From the NCBI GenBank assembly GCA_964486825.1, contig CAZAQS010000283.1, positions 1-6,098 of the forward strand: 6,098 nt of DNA. Direction: 5' to 3'. Positions 1 to 5,910 of the stretch are shown piece after piece. Below the pieces are notes generated by a model that was not told the origin of the DNA, did no database searches, and saw nothing but the letters and a program-made list of their open reading frames with translations. Numbering within the stretch: position 1 is the first letter of the stretch; each line of letters starts with the position of its first letter. The position numbers and the translations under genes were made by a program. Source of the stretch: CAZAQS01 sp964486825 (GTDB lineage: Bacteria > Chloroflexota > Anaerolineae > Anaerolineales > UBA4823).

Positions 1-1164
1 ATGCTGTTGTTGGGGGGTTGCCAGGACAGCTGATAGGGCGATCGGCTCGATGAAAGGTTGGATGAAGCGATAGTCCGAGGTCCACGGGTTTTGATTATCC
101 ACGTCTTGCCAACCCTGGTAAGAGGCGCGGGTTGCAACGATGTCCAGGCTGGGGATCACCACGATCAGGCTCTCGTACAGGCCCCATGCCCAATAAGCGT
201 CCCGGGGAACGTGGGGCAGGCTCCCATCGGCGTTGTTCCACCACAGCAGCCCGTAATGCTCGCTGGCGTGGGGGTAGACTAGAGGTTCGTATTCCGGCAA
301 GCCCACCAGTTGAGGGTAGTGGGCGCGGGTTGCGCGTACGAAATCTGCTGAGATGACCTGCTGCCCGCCGACCCAACGCCCATCCCTCAGATACAGCAGG
401 CCAAGGCGGGCCATCGCATCTACGGAGGCGCTGATGCCGCCGAACTCCCGATTTGCGAACCCGTTGATCGTATTCGGCCTATAGTAGTTGTCTCGCCAGA
501 AGAGATGGTCAGGGCTGATGCCGAGGGGGGTGAACACACGCCGGTTCAGTAAGGTGTGGAGGTCCTCCCGGTAGGTAAGAGTCAGGGCCTCCGCCAGCCA
601 ATTGGGCCCTCCATCGCTGTAAGCCCAGCCAGTTCCCGGCCGGAAGAGCAATTCAGTATACCCACCACTCTTATCGAAACCGGCCGTCATCGTAGCCAGG
701 TGGTGGATGGTGATCTCGCCCAGCCAGCCTGTATCCAGGTTTCCATCAGGAGGGGTACCCAGGCTGGGGTGGTACTTGCTGGCAACATCTCCCAGGCTCA
801 TAAGGCCATCCTTGATCGCCAGCCCGAGGGCGGTAATGCCGATGGACTTGCCGGTTGATTTCAGGTCGTAGGTCTGGGAGGTCGAGCCCCAACTCATCAC
901 CAGCACACCGTTCCTGGTGATCATACCCGAGCCGCCTGCACTCAAGGCGTACTCCCGGGCACCGGCGAGCCTGGTAGGATCCATGCCCATCTCTTCCGGG
1001 CTGGCGGTAGCCCAGGTTAACCCGGGCCAACTCTCATCCAGGTTCTCGGTCTCCAGGTCCTGGAGCGGCGCAACCCTGGCCTGGGCCAGCGAGAGAGGGG
1101 CGAGGCCAGTGATCAGCGCCAACATATAAAGAATGAAAATGAGCTGTTTATTAATTTTCCCCAT
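1..1164 (-). CDS. Exported serine hydrolase, beta-lactamase (class C/PBP4*) fold; C-terminus cut by window edge
   Basis: The reading frame is open from an ATG at 1164 to the left edge (388 codons, no stop), so the 3' end is missing. Residues 1-29 look like a Sec signal peptide: a Lys-containing start, a hydrophobic stretch from about 8 to 27, and an Ala-Gln-Ala cleavage site. There is no lipobox cysteine, so the product is predicted to be secreted or periplasmic. The beta-lactamase-family SxxK motif is S103-T-G-K106, with the nucleophile Ser103 and Lys106. The second motif is Tyr182-Ser-Asp rather than Tyr-x-Asn, as I recall for the YSDGGPNW subfamily. A GLYESL-V-IPSLDIV strand at about 328-343 occupies the third-motif region. 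The family includes esterases, D-aminopeptidases and beta-lactamases, so the substrate cannot be read from sequence. It lies 27 bases after the stop of the HTH_42 gene, with a weak AAGAG ribosome site, so it is probably the second gene of that operon. The fold is secure and the substrate unknown. Confidence 0.88.
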   Translation of the reverse strand, partial: MGKINKQLIFILYMLALITGLAPLSLAQARVAPLQDLETENLDESWPGLTWATASPEEMGMDPTRLAGAREYALSAGGSGMITRNGVLVMSWGSTSQTYDLKSTGKSIGITALGLAIKDGLMSLGDVASKYHPSLGTPPDGNLDTGWLGEITIHHLATMTAGFDKSGGYTELLFRPGTGWAYSDGGPNWLAEALTLTYREDLHTLLNRRVFTPLGISPDHLFWRDNYYRPNTINGFANREFGGISASVDAMARLGLLYLRDGRWVGGQQVISADFVRATRAHYPQLVGLPEYEPLVYPHASEHYGLLWWNNADGSLPHVPRDAYWAWGLYESLIVVIPSLDIVATRASYQGWQDVDNQNPWTSDYRFIQPFIEPIALSAVLATPQQQH

Positions 1165-1191
1165 AACGCTCTTATTTATACCAGAAAATCT

Positions 1192-2298
1192 TCAATCTTG
1201 AGCTTTTTCACCGGAATTCACCTGTTCCAAAACCACCGGCAGTTCGAAGAACTCTCCGTAGCGGTAGGCCGCCTGGGTCAGTGCTTGCTCTTCAGCATCT
1301 GTCAAACCCTTGAAGAGGTTCATTGTGATGTGGACGGCGTCCTTTCTAAAGCGGCGCTTCCAGTTCCCGGCGACCCGGCCGTCCATGATCATGATATAGC
1401 TGAGCGCGTTGCCCAAGGCGACCAGCCTTGCTGCATGCTCGGGGCTGGCTACTGCGCCAAGATCTTTGTAGCTGGAGATGTATTCATCATAGATCGATAG
1501 GAAGTAGGCCTGTGGATAGGCTTTCACTGGCGTGCCAGCATCGGGTGGAAACCAGTAGGGCCTTCCGTCCTGGAGTGTATGCCCGAGCTCATCCTGCACG
1601 GATTCAAGCCCCTGCCGGGCGCTGGCAACGGTCAATCCGGACCACTTAGCAAAGTCGTGCACGGTTGCCGGCCCACGGCTATTAAAGTAACGCTGGGCCA
1701 GCCTGGCCAGGGCTTGCTCGTAGGGCAGAGTCTCTGCCTGAGGGGCGCGTTCCTCCAGCAGGGCATAGGTGAATTGCTTGCCGTGGCGTGGGCCGCTGCA
1801 GATCAAGCCGTCCAGCTCGGCCTGCATCATGAGGTAATTCATGCGGTATTCGCCTTGCGTCTCGAGGCCGGCTTCTTGCAGGAGAGTGCGTAGCTCATCG
1901 CGGGTAAGGAAATTGCCGCCTTGCAGGGCTTTTACCAGCGCATCGTTGCTGAGTTTGAAAACATGGTTGTCCAGGCCTGCCCTGCGATAATAATGAGCAT
2001 TGCGAGCGTGCACCCGCGGGGCGGTGAGAGCCAGCAACCAGCGGATATCGGCGGGCATGACGAAATGCCAGGTGGGCCGCAGGATATGTGTGCGCAAGAT
2101 CTCGCCGGCGTTGAAAGCCTGCTCGATGTCAGCGTCCCGGGCTCCCTGGATGCGCAATCCCAGCGACCATTTAGCGCCGGCGAAGTCCTGGGACTGGACG
2201 GCAACCAGCCAATCCACGACCTGAGCGGCGCGCTTGAAGGGAGACGCGGAGATATGTTGGTTCGCCAGCCGCTGTTGGAGGAGTTCGGCACTGTCCAT
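1192..2298 (-). CDS. Winged-helix DNA-binding protein (HTH_42 / AlkZ-YcaQ superfamily), possible DNA glycosylase
   Basis: This 368-residue protein has the usual length and landmarks of the HTH_42 family. An N-terminal helix (RLANQHIS, 10-17) leads to VQSQDFAGAKWSLGLR (34-49). Then come THILRPTWHFV at 70-80, APRVHARN at 93-100 and, near the C-terminus, IYDEYISSYKD (269-279) and DGRVAGNWKRR (306-316). Characterised members, AlkZ from Streptomyces and E. coli YcaQ, are DNA glycosylases that remove bulky or cross-linked alkylated bases. AlkZ uses a Gln-x-Gln motif, which here would be Gln35-Ser-Gln37. The THILRPTWHFV subfamily has, to my knowledge, not been tested, so activity is inferred. The ATG at 2298 follows GAGGG (2304-2308) by five bases. 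An extended -10 (TGT plus TATACT, 2347-2355) lies about 50 bases upstream and starts a probable two-gene transcript with the serine hydrolase. Family assignment is strong; glycosylase function is moderate. Confidence 0.92.
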   Translation of the reverse strand: MDSAELLQQRLANQHISASPFKRAAQVVDWLVAVQSQDFAGAKWSLGLRIQGARDADIEQAFNAGEILRTHILRPTWHFVMPADIRWLLALTAPRVHARNAHYYRRAGLDNHVFKLSNDALVKALQGGNFLTRDELRTLLQEAGLETQGEYRMNYLMMQAELDGLICSGPRHGKQFTYALLEERAPQAETLPYEQALARLAQRYFNSRGPATVHDFAKWSGLTVASARQGLESVQDELGHTLQDGRPYWFPPDAGTPVKAYPQAYFLSIYDEYISSYKDLGAVASPEHAARLVALGNALSYIMIMDGRVAGNWKRRFRKDAVHITMNLFKGLTDAEEQALTQAAYRYGEFFELPVVLEQVNSGEKAQD

Positions 2299-2325
2299 AA
2301 TTTCCCTCTGCTGAACAATATTGGA

Positions 2326-2376
2326 TTGGGTAGAACGCCAGGGAAGAGTATAACAGACGTTAATTCAGGAGGAGGT
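2326..2376. promoter_or_regulatory. Divergent promoter-like element with overlapping -10 sequences and a strong plus-strand ribosome site
   Basis: On the minus strand, TGT followed by TATACT (2355-2347) is an extended -10 that would start the HTH_42 transcript near 2340. On the plus strand the same bases give TATAAC (2349-2354), 17 bases after TTGGGT (2326-2331). A rightward transcript would begin near 2361, just before AGGAGGAGGT (2367-2376). Overlapping symmetric -10 elements are a known source of divergent transcription in bacteria. The -35 matches are weak on both strands, so this rests mainly on the -10 elements and their positions. Confidence 0.4.
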
Positions 2377-2379
2377 GCA

Positions 2380-2514
2380 ATGATGAGATTCAAAGGGATG
2401 GCGGTGATAGACTCGCGCGGTGGCGGCGCGAGTCTTGAAGGACTGGATCGAGCCGCGCTTGAAGGGACGATAGCTTTTGGACGAGGTAAATCCTCCTACC
2501 GTCGAGTGGGTTAG
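2380..2514 (+). CDS. Small 44-residue ORF with a very strong Shine-Dalgarno; reality uncertain
   Basis: Two adjacent ATG codons (2380 and 2383) follow AGGAGGAGGT, one of the best ribosome sites in the window: seven bases from the first GGAGG to 2380, six from GGAGGT to 2383. A plausible -10 (TATAAC, 2349-2354) sits just upstream. The product starts MMRFKGMAVIDSRGGG, is rich in Gly and Arg (ending KSSYRRVG), and has no signal peptide or membrane segment. I recognise no family. The gene would stand alone on the plus strand, ending 9 bases before the convergent stop of the membrane gene at 2524, and its codons 11-19 run through a 10-bp stem-loop. It could be a real small protein, a truncated remnant of a longer gene, or chance. 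The frame stays open upstream as an antisense shadow of the HTH_42 gene, which weakens the case. Confidence 0.3.
   Translation: MMRFKGMAVIDSRGGGASLEGLDRAALEGTIAFGRGKSSYRRVG
2409..2435. repeat. Perfect inverted repeat, 10-bp stem with 7-base loop
   Basis: The arms AGACTCGCGC (2409-2418) and GCGCGAGTCT (2426-2435) are exact reverse complements around GGTGGCG. The stem is G+C-rich and would be stable as RNA on either strand. It lies in the gap between the minus-strand membrane gene (stop 2524) and the HTH_42 gene. It may separate or stabilise those transcripts, but no T-run follows on either strand, so it is not a canonical intrinsic terminator. It also falls inside the 44-codon plus-strand ORF. 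Confidence 0.6.
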
Positions 2515-2523
2515 CCGGTGGGG

Positions 2524-3249
2524 TTAGTAGCCCAGGATATCGCCGATGCTGAACAGGATGTTCGAGTAGAAGTTGCCCCCCAAATGCCGGAACAGCTCGA
2601 ACTCTACGCCGGGCGCGCCCATGAAGGGACGGATTGTCCAGGCCATCTGGCTGCCGACGAAGGCGTATACGAACATCCAGATGATCATGACCCATTTGCG
2701 GGTCATGGCGCCCTCTTCGTCATCACCGGAGACGACCTTCATGCCCTGGTACAGGAAGACAACCCCCATCAAGCCTGAAATAGCAAAGATGGCTACGTTG
2801 AGCAGCTTGAAGAACTGGTACTGGCTGGTGGTCAGCAAGAAGAACAGCGTAATGGGCGCCAGGCTCAGCAGCAAGACTGCTGTAACCGTCACTGCGGTCA
2901 GGATCAGGGCCAGGTTCTGGCGCAGGCTCTGCTTGGAGCCGAACAGCAAGCTGAAGAAATACAGGCTGGGTACGCAGACGAAGAGCGTGGCCAGGAAGAG
3001 CACCGGCAGCTTGAAACCCGAGCTGAGGGTCTGCAACAAGCTGTGAAATGAGCCCATCACGGCCCCATACAGGGCGAAAAAGGCTATGCTCGAGACGACC
3101 ATAGCTTTGATCTTCTCCCCCAGCCCTAACCCTTCCCGGATCTCGTTAAAAAAGTCGAAGCGGTTGCGTAGGATCTTTTCGATGATTCCGAAATCTTCCA
3201 CCCGCAGTGGGCGGATTGCTCTAGGTGTTCCGATCGTTGAACCTGCCAT
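2524..3249 (-). CDS. Conserved five-helix integral membrane protein of unknown function, third gene of the PadR operon
   Basis: This 241-residue protein has a cytosolic-looking N-terminus (1-46, with charged helix IEKILRNRFDFFNEIREG) and about five hydrophobic segments: 47-68, 81-103, 112-139, 147-169 and 186-205. The last is followed by the motif GSQMAWTIRPF (199-209), then FELFR (217-221) and GNFYSN (225-230). I recall this GxQMAWxxRPF signature from a widespread family of bacterial membrane proteins of unknown role, sometimes automatically labelled 'actin-binding WH2 domain', a name with no support here. I chose the ATG at 3249 because GGAGGT lies four bases upstream and the preceding gene stops 14 bases away. 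The frame continues upstream to 3465, but that extension is an Arg/Pro-rich shadow of the HAAS gene. Co-transcription with PadR and HAAS genes suggests a regulated envelope function. Gene reality is very secure; function is unknown. Confidence 0.9.
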   Translation of the reverse strand: MAGSTIGTPRAIRPLRVEDFGIIEKILRNRFDFFNEIREGLGLGEKIKAMVVSSIAFFALYGAVMGSFHSLLQTLSSGFKLPVLFLATLFVCVPSLYFFSLLFGSKQSLRQNLALILTAVTVTAVLLLSLAPITLFFLLTTSQYQFFKLLNVAIFAISGLMGVVFLYQGMKVVSGDDEEGAMTRKWVMIIWMFVYAFVGSQMAWTIRPFMGAPGVEFELFRHLGGNFYSNILFSIGDILGY

Positions 3250-3263
3250 TCTGACCTCCAGTA

Positions 3264-3743
3264 TTACCAATTTTGAGTGTTTGGAAATGTAACTAAGATG
3301 ATGGTGATCAACCAAAAAATCCCCCAACCTACCAGGACGAAATGCCAGCGCCGGAAGAGCAGGGCGGGCGCTACCAGGGCTGCTGCGGCTACGATCCAGA
3401 AAACCGGTTGGGCCAGGAGCTGTGCCCAGGCCTGGTAGGTGCCTTGTGGGACAAAAACCAGCCAACGTAGGATGAGGGCGAATACTATTGGCAGGGCGGT
3501 GGCGGCGATGGCTTCGATGGACTCGCGACCGGTGTGCACCTCCTGGAGCTGCGGGCCAACCTCTTCAATGCCAAACTGTTCGAGAACTTCCTGCAGGGCG
3601 GTTCCCTCGTCTCCACCCCGTGCCCGGCTGCGTGCGAGGGCCTCCTCCAGATGGGTGCGGATCTCCGCCAGGAGCTCGTTCTCCATCTCATTGCTCAAGT
3701 TGAGCTGAGCCCGGATCTTGGCCAGCGCCTGGTCGATGCTCAT
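3264..3743 (-). CDS. HAAS-domain (DUF1700-like) membrane protein with three C-terminal helices
   Basis: From the ATG at 3743 the product has 159 residues. Residues 1-70 form a charged helical region (SIDQALAKIRAQL, then EMENELLAEIRTHLEEAL, then ALQEVLEQFG). This matches the HAAS/DUF1700-like N-terminal domain that typically precedes membrane segments and is encoded beside PadR regulators. Three hydrophobic helices follow at about 77-98, 113-131 and 133-152. The protein is probably in the inner membrane with the HAAS domain cytosolic. The start codon overlaps the padR stop as ATGA (3740-3743), implying translational coupling. An alternative TTG at 3752 would add three residues (TTG-Asp-Glu) and has GAGGA seven bases upstream (3760-3764), so the start is not settled. 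The family has no firm biochemical role; it is usually viewed as a sensory or anti-regulator-like partner of PadR cassettes (inference). Confidence 0.88.
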   Translation of the reverse strand: MSIDQALAKIRAQLNLSNEMENELLAEIRTHLEEALARSRARGGDEGTALQEVLEQFGIEEVGPQLQEVHTGRESIEAIAATALPIVFALILRWLVFVPQGTYQAWAQLLAQPVFWIVAAAALVAPALLFRRWHFVLVGWGIFWLITIILVTFPNTQNW

Positions 3744-4087
3744 TTCGTCCAAAGCTGGTTCCTCTTCAGCAAGGCGTCAAGCTCTTCGAGGAAGGTCTTC
3801 CATTCGGCAGCCTGTTCGCCCAAGACTTTGCGTCCCAGGGATGTCAGCGAGTAGTACTTACGAGGGCGGCCATCCACGGTCTTCCATTCGGAGGATAACC
3901 AGCCTTTCTGCTGCATGCGGTGTAAAGACGGGTATAAGAGGCCTTCTTTCATCTCGAAATAACCGCCACTGCGCTGCTCGAGCTGCTGGCTGATCTCGTA
4001 CCCATACATGGGGCGTTCCAGAAGAAGGCTCAGGACCAAGATTTCTGTGCTCCCCTTACGCATCTGGTCTTTAGGCGTTGTCATCAT
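3740..4087 (-). CDS. PadR-family winged-helix transcriptional regulator
   Basis: This 115-residue protein is a short PadR regulator of the usual subfamily size. The wHTH core runs from STEILVLSLL (13-22) through MYGYEISQQLEQRS (27-40) to EGLLYPSLHRMQQKGW (48-63). The wing is RPRKYYSLTSLGRKVL (74-89), and a C-terminal dimerisation helix spans about 90-109. PadR proteins are usually dimeric repressors released by small molecules or stress, and many repress their own operon. Here it is the first gene, overlaps the HAAS gene by four bases and precedes a second membrane protein, so those are its likely targets. A palindrome over the promoter -10 supports autoregulation. Two in-frame ATGs exist (4087 and 4084). 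AGGT lies three bases from the first and six from the second, so 4084 may be the true start, giving 114 residues. The family call is very secure; the inducer is unknown. Confidence 0.95.
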   Translation of the reverse strand: MMTTPKDQMRKGSTEILVLSLLLERPMYGYEISQQLEQRSGGYFEMKEGLLYPSLHRMQQKGWLSSEWKTVDGRPRKYYSLTSLGRKVLGEQAAEWKTFLEELDALLKRNQLWTK

Positions 4088-4096
4088 GATACCTAA

Positions 4097-4112
4097 GTTA
4101 CATATGTATAAC
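4097..4112. promoter_or_regulatory. Palindromic candidate PadR operator overlapping the -10
   Basis: TACATATGTA (4099-4108) is a perfect palindrome. Its ends lie within a wider GTTA...TAAC dyad (4097-4100 and 4109-4112), offset by one base from the same centre. It contains the ATGT/ACAT half-sites known from several PadR-type operators and covers the -10 and probable start point. Binding here would block polymerase, which fits negative autoregulation. Assignment to this PadR protein is inferred from position and motif. Confidence 0.5.
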
Positions 4113-4133
4113 CGATGTGGGGGATTATGTCAA
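4105..4133 (-). promoter_or_regulatory. Promoter of the padR operon
   Basis: On the minus strand a perfect -35 TTGACA (4133-4128) is followed by a 17-base spacer and TATACA (4110-4105). Transcription would begin near 4098, giving a leader of only about 10 bases before the ATG at 4087. This is the best promoter match in the window. Confidence 0.7.
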
Positions 4134-4135
4134 GA

Positions 4136-4251
4136 GGCGGAGGATGGGGTGATGGAGGGGTTGTGGATTCCCGCCGTAGGGCACGGCGGAGGATGGGGTG
4201 ATGGAGGGGGTTGTGGATTCCCGCCGTGCCCCTACAGGAGGATGGGGTGAT
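4136..4251. repeat. G-rich direct repeat, two full copies and one partial copy with 49-bp period
   Basis: Copy 1 (4136-4177) and copy 2 (4185-4227) run from GGCGGAGGATGGGGTGATGG to GTGGATTCCCGCCGT and differ only by one extra G in a G-run of copy 2. A partial third copy, GGAGGATGGGGTGAT, lies at 4237-4251. The first copy begins two bases beyond the padR -35. No coding potential is apparent. It resembles the dispersed boilerplate repeats common between genes of some environmental genomes; dispersal elsewhere cannot be seen from this window. Confidence 0.75.
4176..4235. repeat. Inverted repeat (14/15-base arms, 31-base loop) nested in the direct repeat
   Basis: GTAGGGCACGGCGG (4176-4189) and CCGCCGTGCCCCTAC (4221-4235) are reverse complements except for one extra C in the right arm. 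The left arm also pairs locally: CCGCCGT (4171-4177) with ACGGCGG (4183-4189) around AGGGC, so two hairpins are mutually exclusive. Palindromic arms of this kind are typical of REP- or MITE-like non-autonomous elements. There is no transposase and no clear target-site duplication. Confidence 0.6.
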
Positions 4252-4372
4252 AAAATTATGGACGAGCACTACCGTGCTCGATAAGCAATTGTTGATGTGG
4301 AGAGGGGGGAGGTCATGGTGAGGTTAGGACGTATCCCATAAATATCACAAATTCTCGAAAGGAAGGATTCCT
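4248..4372 (+). promoter_or_regulatory. Possible extended -10 promoter and structured leader of the M32 peptidase gene
   Basis: TGA plus TAAAAT (4248-4256) reads as an extended -10 without a recognisable -35. Its TG comes from the truncated third repeat copy. Transcription would start near 4263, right at a perfect hairpin: CGAGCAC (4263-4269), loop TACC, GTGCTCG (4274-4280). The roughly 110-base leader then holds a purine-rich GGGGGGAGG stretch (4304-4312) before an eight-codon ORF (ATG 4315 to TAA 4341). The peptidase ribosome site AAGGA (4363-4367) is five bases before its ATG. The ribosome site is solid; the promoter is tentative. Confidence 0.35.
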
Positions 4373-5899
4373 ATGCACCCATCTTTCGACAAATTAAAAG
4401 CCCTCCTGGCCGAAGTGGCAGACCTGACCTTTGCACGCCTGGTCCTGGGTTGGGACCTGCAGGTGAACATGCCACCCGGCGGTGCGGAAGGGCGCAGCTT
4501 GCAAATGTCCACCCTTTCCCGTCTGGTACACACCAAGGTCACATCACCGGAAATTGGCAGCTTGCTGGAAGACCTTCAGCCTCAGGCCGAACAGCTAGAC
4601 CCAGACTCGGACGAGGCGCACCTGGTCGCCCTGGCACGCAGGGGCTATAACAAGATCAGCCGCGTCCCGGGCGAATGGGTGAGCGAGTTCTCTCGCCTGA
4701 CCGCCAGCGCACACCACGTGTGGGCCGAAGCGCGGGCCGAGAACGACTTCGAGAAGTTCCGCCCGCAGCTGGAGAAGATCGTCGAGATGCGCCGCAGCTA
4801 CGCCGGCTTCTTCACCCCTTATGACCACGTCTACGACCCACTGCTGGATGATTATGAACCGGGGATGAAGACGGCGGAGGTCCAGGCGATTTTCGATGTG
4901 CTGCGCCAGCGCCAGACCGAGCTGATCCGGAAGATTGGTGAGCGGCCACAGGTGAACGATTCCTTCCTTTACCAGGAATACGACGAGGGTAAACAATGGG
5001 ATTTTGGGGTGGAGGTGATCAGCAGGTTCGGCTACGACTGGCATCACGGGCGCCAGGACCGCTCGGCCCATCCCTTCACCAGTAAGCTGGCGCCGGGGGA
5101 TGTACGCATCACCACACGTGTCTCGCGCAATGACCTGAGCTCGGCGCTGTTCGCTACGATGCACGAATGCGGGCATGCCCTGCACGGCCTGGGCCTGGAC
5201 CCGGCCCTGGAGCGCACTCCATTGGGTTTCCCCATCGGTGGGGGCTCGGGGGGCATGTCGCAGGCGGTCAGCGAATCGCAGTCCCGGTTGTGGGAGAACC
5301 AGGTTGGGCGCTCGTACCCGTTCTGGGAGTACTTCTTCCCGTTCCTGGCGAGCTATTTCCCGGTCCAGCTCAGCAGTGTGGTGGTGGAAGATTTCTATAA
5401 GGGCGTCAACCGGGTAAAGCCCTCCCTGATCCGGGTGGAGTCCGACGAGGGTACATATACCCTGCACATCCTGCTGCGCATGGAGCTGGAGATCGGGTTG
5501 ATGGATGGCAGCCTGGAGGCGCGTGACCTGCCGGAGGCCTGGAACGCCGGCATGCAGAAATACCTGGGGCTGGCGCCATCCGATGATAAAGATGGCGTGC
5601 TGCAAGACGTGCACTGGTCGAGCGGGTTTATCGGCTACTTCCCGACCTATGCGCTCGGCAACGTGCTGGCGGCCCAGCTATGGGAGCAGGTGGAGCGCGA
5701 TCTGCCCGGGCTGTACGATGACTTCCGGCGGGGTGAGTTTGGGGAGCTGCTGGCCTGGTTGAGGGAGAAGGTGCACCGTCATGGGCGGAAGTACACCGCC
5801 CAGGAGCTGGTGCAGCGCGTGACCGGTGAATCGATCAGCCCCGAGCCGTATTTGAGGTATTTGGAGACGAAGTACGGGGAGATTTACGGGCTGGGGTAG
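4373..5899 (+). CDS. M32-family metallocarboxypeptidase (Taq-type)
   Basis: This 508-residue protein is full length for the M32 (Taq carboxypeptidase) family: cytosolic metal-dependent enzymes that trim residues from peptide C-termini, probably in peptide recycling. Nearly all family signatures are present: HPF at 233-235, GDVRITT at 242-248 (the DxRxT motif), the metal-binding HECGH at 264-268 (ligands His264 and His268, catalytic Glu265), IRVESDEGTYTLH at 353-365 and GVLQDVHWSSG at 408-418. The third ligand should be Glu301 in ESQSRLWEN (301-309). Two deviations stand out. The usual His before that Glu is Ser300, and the segment TPLG...ESQ (282-303) is about seven residues longer than I recall, with a Gly-rich stretch at 289-294. 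There is no signal peptide. The gene stands alone, divergent from the padR operon, with AAGGA five bases before the ATG. The family call is near certain; full activity is likely but affected by the altered motif. Confidence 0.96.
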   Translation: MHPSFDKLKALLAEVADLTFARLVLGWDLQVNMPPGGAEGRSLQMSTLSRLVHTKVTSPEIGSLLEDLQPQAEQLDPDSDEAHLVALARRGYNKISRVPGEWVSEFSRLTASAHHVWAEARAENDFEKFRPQLEKIVEMRRSYAGFFTPYDHVYDPLLDDYEPGMKTAEVQAIFDVLRQRQTELIRKIGERPQVNDSFLYQEYDEGKQWDFGVEVISRFGYDWHHGRQDRSAHPFTSKLAPGDVRITTRVSRNDLSSALFATMHECGHALHGLGLDPALERTPLGFPIGGGSGGMSQAVSESQSRLWENQVGRSYPFWEYFFPFLASYFPVQLSSVVVEDFYKGVNRVKPSLIRVESDEGTYTLHILLRMELEIGLMDGSLEARDLPEAWNAGMQKYLGLAPSDDKDGVLQDVHWSSGFIGYFPTYALGNVLAAQLWEQVERDLPGLYDDFRRGEFGELLAWLREKVHRHGRKYTAQELVQRVTGESISPEPYLRYLETKYGEIYGLG

Positions 5900-5910
5900 G
5901 AACCACAATC

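Noticed and set aside
1921..2379. Upstream part of a 197-codon plus-strand ORF antisense to the HTH_42 gene
   Set aside because: It lies opposite conserved HTH_42 motifs and has no family features. Only the tail from 2380, with its own ribosome site, is worth considering.
3250..3465. N-terminal extension of the five-helix membrane protein
   Set aside because: The extension overlaps the HAAS gene, is Arg/Pro-rich and lacks membrane-family features. The ATG at 3249 has GGAGGT at four bases and gives a normal protein.
4136..4251. CRISPR array
   Set aside because: Only two full copies and one partial copy exist, the intervals are 7-9 bases rather than spacer-sized, and no cas gene is near.
4595..5614. 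339-codon minus-strand ORF inside the peptidase gene
   Set aside because: It is wholly antisense to the well-supported M32 gene, rich in His/Arg/Pro/Gln as expected of a G+C-rich shadow frame, and has no recognisable domain.
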